A DNA stretch of 64,000 nucleotides from Rhodanobacter sp. T12-5. Its GTDB lineage: Bacteria > Pseudomonadota > Gammaproteobacteria > Xanthomonadales > Rhodanobacteraceae. The stretch spans positions 1 through 64,000 of the forward strand of contig NZ_NPKN01000002.1 in NCBI RefSeq assembly GCF_008329435.1. The letters run 5' to 3'. The translations under genes and the position numbers were made by a program. Below are positions 58,223-64,000 of the stretch, piece after piece. The number at the start of each line of letters is the position of its first letter. The stretch's first letter is position 1. Below the pieces are notes generated by a model. The model did no database searches. It was given only the letters and a program-made list of their open reading frames with translations, and was not told the DNA's origin.

Positions 58223-60154
58223 CTACAACTCCCTGATCACCCGGAAACCAACCCGGGCGCTGCGTACGTCGCCGTTCGTGCCTTGGCGGTACGCCGAGTT
58301 CACCTGGTCCGGCGAACTGCCCCAGGAACCGCCGCGCACGACGTGGGCACGGCAGCCGGGGTTGAGCCAGGCGCTGCCGTCGTTCGGCGCGCGGATGTAA
58401 TTGTCGTGCCAGCAGTCCTGCACCCATTCGGAGACGTTGCCGTTGATGTCGTAGAGGCCGAATGGATTGGCGGCGAAGCTCATGACCGGTGCCGGCCCCC
58501 AGTAGCCGTCACGGTAACCCTGGAAGGAATGGCTCCAGCGCCGACCGCTGCGCGAGCGGTCGCCTGAGCCGGTGAGGTTTTCCACCTGCCGGGTGGGCGC
58601 GCCGTCACCCCACCAATAGCGGCTGGTGGTGCCGCCGCGCAAGGCGTATTCGAATTCGGCCTCGCTCGGCAACCGGTAGGTTTTGCCGGTGCGCTGGCTG
58701 AGCCAGTCGGCATAGGCCTTGGCGTCGTTCCACGAGACGTTGACCACGGGCAGATTGTCTTTCGCCTTGTGTCCGACATAGTCGTCCTGCCAGGTCGCTT
58801 GCGCATCGTCGCGCACCGCACCGCTGCGCTCGTCGTAGATGCTGGAACCGCCCAGCTTGACCGAGTCGGGCACATAGCCGCTGGCGCGCACGAAGTCGCG
58901 GAACTCGCCCACCGTGATCGCGCTGCGTGCCATCGCAAAGCCCTTGTCGATGGCCACCTCGTGCTGCGGAAGCTCGGAGTCGATGTGGTCGCTGGCCGGC
59001 GCGCCCATCATGAATTTTCCGGTGGGGATCACCACCATCGAGGGCGTCTTGCCCGGCAGGTCGACGTAGCGATCGGTAAATACCTGGCCGGGTTTGTAAC
59101 TGGCATACAGTCGCGCATTGGTCAGCTCCTCCTCGAAGTCGGCCAGCGCCGGCAGATCGGAATCGGTCGCCCGCGCCTGCGCAGCCAGTTTCTTCGCCAA
59201 TGCGAGATTGCCGGCGTCCAGCGCCGAGCGCGCCTGGGCCAGCAATCCGTTTGCGTTCTGCCGACGCATGTCGTCGACGCGCTTGCGCACGTCGCGCATC
59301 TGCTGCGAACCGGGACGGATGGTCTGCGCTTCGGCCAGCTCGCGGTCGGCGCCGGCAAAGTCGTTCTGCGCCACCGCCGCCAGCGCGCGATCGAGCACCG
59401 CGCGCTGGACCTGGAAGATGCCCTGCTCGGCGACCGCATTCTGCGGGTCCAGTTGTTGCACCTCGCGGTACAGGTCCAGCGCGCTGCTGCCCCGTGGCCG
59501 GTCGACCTTGCCCTGCTGCAGCAGGCCGGCCGCGCTGGCCAGCATCGGCCGCACCTTGACCAGGATCTTCAGGCTGGTCTCCAACTGCTTCACTTCGGCA
59601 TCCGCATTCGGCAAGGTACGCAATGCATCAAGCAGCTCGCCTGCCGCATCGGCGTCCCCCACGGCGATGTCCTGGTCGATCTGCGCGACCAGCCGGGCGC
59701 GCACATCGAACATGCCCTGTGCCGCTCGGCGGCTGTCCGGCTTGTCCTTCAGCGCCTGGGCGAACAATGTCGCCGCACTGTCCTTGTCGCCCACCAGTTG
59801 CCCGGCATGCAGTGCCTTGGCGGCGCGTGCCAGCAGCGCCTGCACCGCGGGCGGATCGGCACTCAACTGTTCGGGCAGGCTCGCATTCTTGGTGTTGCGC
59901 GCGGCGATCACCGCCGTCGGCGCCAGCGTCAGCGGCGGCCCGGCATTGATCTCGTTGATCGCCGACACCCGCTCCGGTTGCAGGCGGTTCGCAGGCTCCA
60001 TCGCGCCCATCGACATCGAGCGGCGCGGCGCCAGCGTCGGATCGACATGGAACACCCGTGGAAAGAAGTGATAGATCAGCGCGAACCCCAGCACAAGCAC
60101 ACCCAGCGCGCCACCAAGAGCGCGTTGACGGCGGAGGGTTGCGTTGCTCGGCAT
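58223..60154 (-). CDS. Membrane-anchored SUMF1/FGE-domain protein with repeat region
   Basis: 643 residues. N-terminal anchor (GGALGVLVLGFALIYHFF), then about residues 100-370 of Ala/Leu/Gln-rich helical repeats (TPR-like: LLARAAKALHAGQ, LFAQALKDKPDSRRAA, REVQQLDPQNAVAEQG), then a formylglycine-generating-enzyme-type domain: VVIPTGKFMMGAPASDHID, LPVVNVSWNDAKAYADWLS, YRLPSEAEFEYALRGG, GNVSEWVQDCW, VVRGGSW. In bacteria such domains are found in sulfatase activation, ergothioneine-type enzymes and kinase-linked proteins; role here unknown. Start MPSNATLRRQR preferred over an upstream in-frame ATG. Confidence 0.85.
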   Translation of the reverse strand: MPSNATLRRQRALGGALGVLVLGFALIYHFFPRVFHVDPTLAPRRSMSMGAMEPANRLQPERVSAINEINAGPPLTLAPTAVIAARNTKNASLPEQLSADPPAVQALLARAAKALHAGQLVGDKDSAATLFAQALKDKPDSRRAAQGMFDVRARLVAQIDQDIAVGDADAAGELLDALRTLPNADAEVKQLETSLKILVKVRPMLASAAGLLQQGKVDRPRGSSALDLYREVQQLDPQNAVAEQGIFQVQRAVLDRALAAVAQNDFAGADRELAEAQTIRPGSQQMRDVRKRVDDMRRQNANGLLAQARSALDAGNLALAKKLAAQARATDSDLPALADFEEELTNARLYASYKPGQVFTDRYVDLPGKTPSMVVIPTGKFMMGAPASDHIDSELPQHEVAIDKGFAMARSAITVGEFRDFVRASGYVPDSVKLGGSSIYDERSGAVRDDAQATWQDDYVGHKAKDNLPVVNVSWNDAKAYADWLSQRTGKTYRLPSEAEFEYALRGGTTSRYWWGDGAPTRQVENLTGSGDRSRSGRRWSHSFQGYRDGYWGPAPVMSFAANPFGLYDINGNVSEWVQDCWHDNYIRAPNDGSAWLNPGCRAHVVRGGSWGSSPDQVNSAYRQGTNGDVRSARVGFRVIREL

Positions 60155-60254
60155 GGATGGGCGTCCTTGGTGCGGCCTGTTATCGTGCGCTGTCCACCAT
60201 AGGCACAAACCACCGACAGGGCAATCCACGGCCTGCGTCTTTCAAGGAAATTCG

Positions 60255-61367
60255 ATGTCACTGCCCGAACCCGCCGCCGACTGGATCGATCATCGCGATG
60301 CACTACTGGCGTGGCTGGACGACGTACCCGCGAACGCAGCGGTCGGCCTGGACACCGAGTTCATGCGTCGCAACACGTTCTATCCGCAACTGGCGCTGCT
60401 GCAGCTGGGCTGGAACGGCCGTTACGCCCTGATCGATCCGCTCGCATTCGACATCGGCGATGCACTGCAGCCGCTGCTCGGCGCCGGCCCGGCGATCACC
60501 ATCATGCACAGCGCCAGCGAGGACCTGGAAACCCTGGCGCCACTGCTGCCGAACGGCCCGCATATCCTGTTCGACACGCAGATCGCCGCGGCCTTCGTCG
60601 GCATGGGTCTGGGCATCAGCTACCGCGCGCTGGTCGCGGAGCTCGCCGGGGTGGATCTGGACAAGGGCGAGACCCGCTCCGACTGGCTGCAGCGTCCACT
60701 CACCGCGTCGCAATGCAGCTATGCCGCACTCGACGTGGTGTTTCTGAAAGGCATCCACGAGCAGTTGGCCGAGCGCCTGCAGCAACGCGATCGCAGCGCC
60801 TGGCACGCACAGGATTGCGCGCGGCTGAAAAGCCGCGCCAGCCATCGTGACGGCGATCCGCAGCCGCAACGCGCGATGCGCGGCGCGGCAGAGTGGCCTG
60901 AGGCGCAACAAGCCTTGTTGCGCCGACTGCTGCTCTGGCGCGACAGCAGCGCCCGCCGCCTCGACGTACCCCGCCCCTGGCTGCTCGACGACAACCTGGC
61001 GCTCAGCCTGGCGCAACAACCACCGCGCAGCCTGGCCGATCTCGAACAGCGCAGCCGCGGCCAGCGCGCGTTGCGATCGGCTCCCCGGATCGAGTTGTTC
61101 GAACTGCTCGCTCCTGCCGTCGGCACCGAGGAAATCGCCGCCACCGCACGCATCCCCGGCCATCCGCAAGGCGAGGCGAAAAAGGCGCTCGGCGAGATGA
61201 AACAGCTGATCGACACCCTTGCCATCGAACTCGACCTTCCGCCCGGCCTGCTGTGCCCGCGCAAGGTGCTGGAAGAATACGTGGTCACCGCCGAATGGCC
61301 CGACTTCCTCGAAGGCTGGCGCCGCGACGTGCTGCACGACCGCCTGCCGGCCCTGCTTCCCGGCTGA
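60255..61367 (+). CDS. rnd: Ribonuclease D
   Basis: 370 residues. The DEDDy exonuclease residues are Asp33 and Glu35 (GLDTEFMRR), Asp90 (HSASEDLE), Tyr156 and Asp160 (YAALDVVFL); an HRDC domain follows in the C-terminal half. It trims the 3' ends of tRNA precursors. AAGGAA precedes the ATG. The tRNA-Ala gene lies 68 bp downstream. Confidence 0.95.
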   Translation: MSLPEPAADWIDHRDALLAWLDDVPANAAVGLDTEFMRRNTFYPQLALLQLGWNGRYALIDPLAFDIGDALQPLLGAGPAITIMHSASEDLETLAPLLPNGPHILFDTQIAAAFVGMGLGISYRALVAELAGVDLDKGETRSDWLQRPLTASQCSYAALDVVFLKGIHEQLAERLQQRDRSAWHAQDCARLKSRASHRDGDPQPQRAMRGAAEWPEAQQALLRRLLLWRDSSARRLDVPRPWLLDDNLALSLAQQPPRSLADLEQRSRGQRALRSAPRIELFELLAPAVGTEEIAATARIPGHPQGEAKKALGEMKQLIDTLAIELDLPPGLLCPRKVLEEYVVTAEWPDFLEGWRRDVLHDRLPALLPG

Positions 61368-61434
61368 AGCGCAAGGAGTCCGTGTGCAGGTCTTGGCGAA
61401 GCCCGGCCGCGCTGCTAACATTCGCCGCTTACGT

Positions 61435-61510
<76 letters not shown>

Positions 61511-61531
61511 CTCATTTCAGGATTCACGAGA

Positions 61532-61555
61532 AGCCGGCCTTGCGCCGGCTTTTTC
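61532..61555 (+). terminator. Intrinsic terminator after tRNA-Ala
   Basis: AGCCGGC (61532-61538) and GCCGGCT (61544-61550) with a 5-nt loop, then a T run. Separates the tRNA gene from the convergent small membrane protein gene. Confidence 0.88.
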
Positions 61556-61566
61556 GTGCGCGCCTG

Positions 61567-61779
61567 CTACAACCTGATGAAATACGGAATCGCCATCAGC
61601 ATCGCGCCGACCAGGACCAGCAGGACCGTGCCCGACACGAAATAGGGAAATGCCATCAGCGCGAGCCCGCATATCAGCGGCACGATCGCCCGTTGTTTCT
61701 TGCCGTAGATGAAGAAACCCAGTCCGATCGAACCGAACAGCACGCCCCACAGCAGTGTCGATGCGTTCAAGAATTTCAC
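61567..61779 (-). CDS. Small membrane protein of unknown function
   Basis: 70 residues from a GTG (VKFLNASTLLWG). Two or three membrane helices around a central positive loop (FIYGKKQRAIVPL). Similar small proteins exist in Xanthomonadales but no function is known to me. A longer frame to 61872 would add a polar, arginine-rich tail that looks non-coding. The ribosome-binding site is weak. Confidence 0.6.
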   Translation of the reverse strand: MKFLNASTLLWGVLFGSIGLGFFIYGKKQRAIVPLICGLALMAFPYFVSGTVLLVLVGAMLMAIPYFIRL

Positions 61780-62002
61780 CCCGGTTGGCCTGGATGGCGA
61801 AATTCTGCGCCTGATCGTGGGCATCGGCACGCGTCTCGCGACCCCAAGCCCGTGACATGTGCCTACATGCACTTCTCCGGGGAATCGGGAACGTGCCAGT
61901 CTCGTCGCCGGGATTCTGTCTACTGACAGCCGGATATGATTTCGCGCGATCGCACGTTGCGCATGCGGTCGCGCCCATCGTTTTTTTCAGGGGAGCATTG
62001 CC

Positions 62003-64000
62003 ATGAAGTCCATCGGATATGCCGCGCTCGCGGCCTGCTGCCTGTTGGCGCTGCCGCCGCCGGCACGTGCGGCCGCCAGCACACCGGCGTTCCAGCTGAC
62101 CGACCTGCAGAAGATCGTGAGCCTCGGCGAGCCACGGATTTCGCCGGACGGCAAGCGCATCGCGGTGATCGTTTCCACGCCCGACTGGAAGACCGACAAG
62201 AGCCAGCAGGAGCTCGACCTGGTGGACACGGCCAGCGGCATGCGCCGCGCGCTGACCTGGAAGCGCGAGGACATCTCGTCGCCGCGCTGGTCGCCCGATG
62301 GAAGCCGGCTGGCCTTCATCGCCAAGGACGCACAAACCAAGCAAGGACAGTTGTACGTGATGCCGATGGATGGTGGCGATGCGCGACGCGTCACCGACAT
62401 CAAGCACGGCGTGGATGCCTACAGCTGGAGCCCGGACGGCAGCCAGCTCGCGTTTGTCAGTGCGGACGAACCGGCCAATGCCAAGGCAATCAAGGCGCAT
62501 GACGATGCGTTCCAGGTCACCGACAACCATTTCCTCATGCGCAAGGCGCTGACGCCATCGCATCTGTGGGTGGTGCCCAGTGCGGGCGGCACGGCGAAAC
62601 GGCTGACCCAGGGCAGCTTCAGCCTGCAGACCGACCAGCAGGACGGCGCGCCCGCGCCGACGTGGAGCCGTGACGGCCGGAGCATCGCCTTCGTCCGCTT
62701 CCCCGGAGCGTACTGGGGGCCGTCGTTTCATTCGGTGATCGACACGGTCGACATCGGCGGCGGCACGCCACGCGCAGTGGTGACCGACGAAGGCGCAATG
62801 GACGCCAACTACGCTGCGGGCAGCGACATGCTGGCCTTCATGCGTCCGCGCGGTGGCGACCAGAACAACGGCAATGCCGTCTACGTGTCGAGCGATGGCC
62901 ACAGCCGCGATGTCACCCAGGCGCTGGCGCGCAACTTCGACAGCTACGCCTGGCTGCCACGCGGCAAGGCGCTGCTGCTGGCCGGCGAGGATGGCACCCA
63001 TGCGGTGTTGTGGGTGCAACCGCTGTCCGGTGCGGCGAAGAGACTCGACCTTGGCGGGGTGGAAGCCGGTGCCGACATCAGCGTGTCCAAGACCGGCGCG
63101 CTGGCCTTCGTCGGCAGCACCGAGACTCACCCGGGCGAGCTGTACGTGATGGATTCGGTGAACGCGAAGCCGCGCCGGCTCACCAACCTCAACGCGTTTG
63201 TCGACAAGCTTGCGCTCGGCCGCACCGAATCGATCGAGTGGCAGGGTCCGGACGGTCTCCGTGAAGACGGTGTGCTGACCAGGCCGGTCGGCTACCAGCG
63301 CGGACAAAAATATCCGCTGGTGCTGGTGATCCACGGCGGCCCGGAAGCCGCGTCCACGGTGAAGTTCTCGCCCTTGCCGCAATTGCTGGCCGCGGCAGGC
63401 TTCGTGGTGTTCCAGCCGAACTACCGCGGCAGCACCAATCTTGGCGATGCGTACCAGCACGCGATCTTCCGCGATACCGGCGACGGTCCGGGCCGGGACG
63501 TGATGGCCGGCCTGGCCGCGGTGCAGAAGCTCGGCGTGGTCGACGCGCAGCGCATCGGCGTCAGCGGCTGGTCCTACGGCGGCTACATGACCACCTGGCT
63601 CACCGGTCACTATCCGCTGTGGAAGGCGGCGGTGTCCGGGGCCGCGCTGACCGACTGGGTCATGGACTACACCGTGGCGTATTACCAGACCGGCGACACC
63701 TATTTCTTCGGCGGCTCGCCGTGGTCGGCGAAGTACCGCGACATCTGGCGCGAACAGTCGCCGATCACCTATGCGCACAACGTCACCGCGCCGACCCTGA
63801 TCATGGGCGATGTGGGCGATCCCAACGTGCCGCTGGTGAACAGCTACGAGTGGTACCACGCGTTGCGCGACAGCGGCGTGCCGGTGGAGTTCTACGCGTA
63901 TCCGGTCGATACGCATTTCCCCAAGGACATCGTGCGCACCACCGACGTGTACCGCCGCTGGGTCGGCTGGATGACCGCGCACCTGAAACCCCGGTCCTGA
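62003..64000 (+). CDS. Secreted S9-family prolyl oligopeptidase-like peptidase
   Basis: 665 residues. Signal peptide (AALAACCLLALPPPARAA), a WD40-like/beta-propeller part (about 30-400: RISPDGKRIAVI, SPRWSPDGSRLAFI, YSWSPDGSQLAFV) and an alpha/beta hydrolase domain with the nucleophile in GVSGWSYGGYM, Asp in GDVGDPNVP and His in DTHFPKD. It cleaves short peptides, probably after Pro or Ala, in the periplasm. AGGGGAGC precedes the ATG. The stop codon is the last three bases of the window, so the gene is complete. Confidence 0.93.
   Translation: MKSIGYAALAACCLLALPPPARAAASTPAFQLTDLQKIVSLGEPRISPDGKRIAVIVSTPDWKTDKSQQELDLVDTASGMRRALTWKREDISSPRWSPDGSRLAFIAKDAQTKQGQLYVMPMDGGDARRVTDIKHGVDAYSWSPDGSQLAFVSADEPANAKAIKAHDDAFQVTDNHFLMRKALTPSHLWVVPSAGGTAKRLTQGSFSLQTDQQDGAPAPTWSRDGRSIAFVRFPGAYWGPSFHSVIDTVDIGGGTPRAVVTDEGAMDANYAAGSDMLAFMRPRGGDQNNGNAVYVSSDGHSRDVTQALARNFDSYAWLPRGKALLLAGEDGTHAVLWVQPLSGAAKRLDLGGVEAGADISVSKTGALAFVGSTETHPGELYVMDSVNAKPRRLTNLNAFVDKLALGRTESIEWQGPDGLREDGVLTRPVGYQRGQKYPLVLVIHGGPEAASTVKFSPLPQLLAAAGFVVFQPNYRGSTNLGDAYQHAIFRDTGDGPGRDVMAGLAAVQKLGVVDAQRIGVSGWSYGGYMTTWLTGHYPLWKAAVSGAALTDWVMDYTVAYYQTGDTYFFGGSPWSAKYRDIWREQSPITYAHNVTAPTLIMGDVGDPNVPLVNSYEWYHALRDSGVPVEFYAYPVDTHFPKDIVRTTDVYRRWVGWMTAHLKPRS

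Noticed and set aside
61517..63982. A minus-strand 821-codon frame opposite the S9 peptidase
   Set aside because: Shadow of the peptidase gene; composition is His/Arg/Gly-rich and no motif is found.

Overview
The window is high-GC, densely coded gammaproteobacterial chromosome. Several features point to the Xanthomonadales/Lysobacterales, most likely Rhodanobacteraceae (Rhodanobacter/Dyella-like): the block comEC-exbB-exbD-msbA-lpxK; an sdhCDAB operon with sdhE and ygfX behind it and lolCD next; a MetX-family protein of the kind annotated in this order as serine O-succinyltransferase; HutF-type histidine degradation; and GGGAGCGACTT-type REP palindromes. The taxonomy is inference from gene content. 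No rRNA, CRISPR array, intact insertion sequence or complete prophage is visible. Almost all genes look like stable core or near-core chromosome.

Layout. 1-1.5 kb is the only clearly foreign-looking stretch: a partial ORF end, repeats resembling REP-transposase flanks, and a visibly AT-richer gene for a nucleoside-deoxyribosyltransferase/TIR-like domain protein. 1.5-8 kb: urocanase, a membrane catalase-like peroxidase with cytochrome b561, an unknown secreted protein, and an Ada-AlkA fusion overlapping ogt (alkylation repair). 8-18 kb: a periplasmic phosphodiesterase, MFS and EamA/EmrE-like permeases, small membrane proteins, a LysR gene remnant, DoxX, and an ABC/FtsX/HlyD export operon. 18-24 kb: hutF and hutI around a GNAT-nitrilase fusion and a ClC transporter. 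24-30 kb: lpxK-msbA-exbD-exbB-comEC (lipid A export, energy coupling, DNA uptake). 30-38 kb: lolD-lolC/E, ygfX, sdhE, sdhB-A-D-C, an SDHAF4-like gene, and divergent ygfZ. This is a full succinate dehydrogenase locus with assembly factors at both ends.

38-49 kb: a SleB-type hydrolase, two glycine-zipper lipoproteins, TatD, a marR-oprM-emrA-emrB efflux operon with a palindrome upstream, phaR, a PhaB-like reductase, kmo and a DUF3293 gene. 49-58 kb: an uninterrupted overlapping ccmABCDEFGHI cytochrome c maturation operon whose last gene is followed after 2 bp by metX, then a thiol dioxygenase. 58-64 kb: tRNA-Leu(CAA), a membrane SUMF1-domain protein, RNase D, tRNA-Ala(CGC), a small membrane protein and an S9 peptidase that ends exactly at the window edge.

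The most interesting points are the isolated AT-richer NDT/TIR-like gene (a possible defence or nucleotide-metabolism singleton); a REP pair lying in frame inside the 5' coding region of ccmH; the collection of SDH assembly factors around one sdh operon; the 7-bp tandem repeat arrays forming a large inverted repeat at 9.7-9.9 kb; and the coupling of a sulfur amino-acid acyltransferase to the ccm operon.
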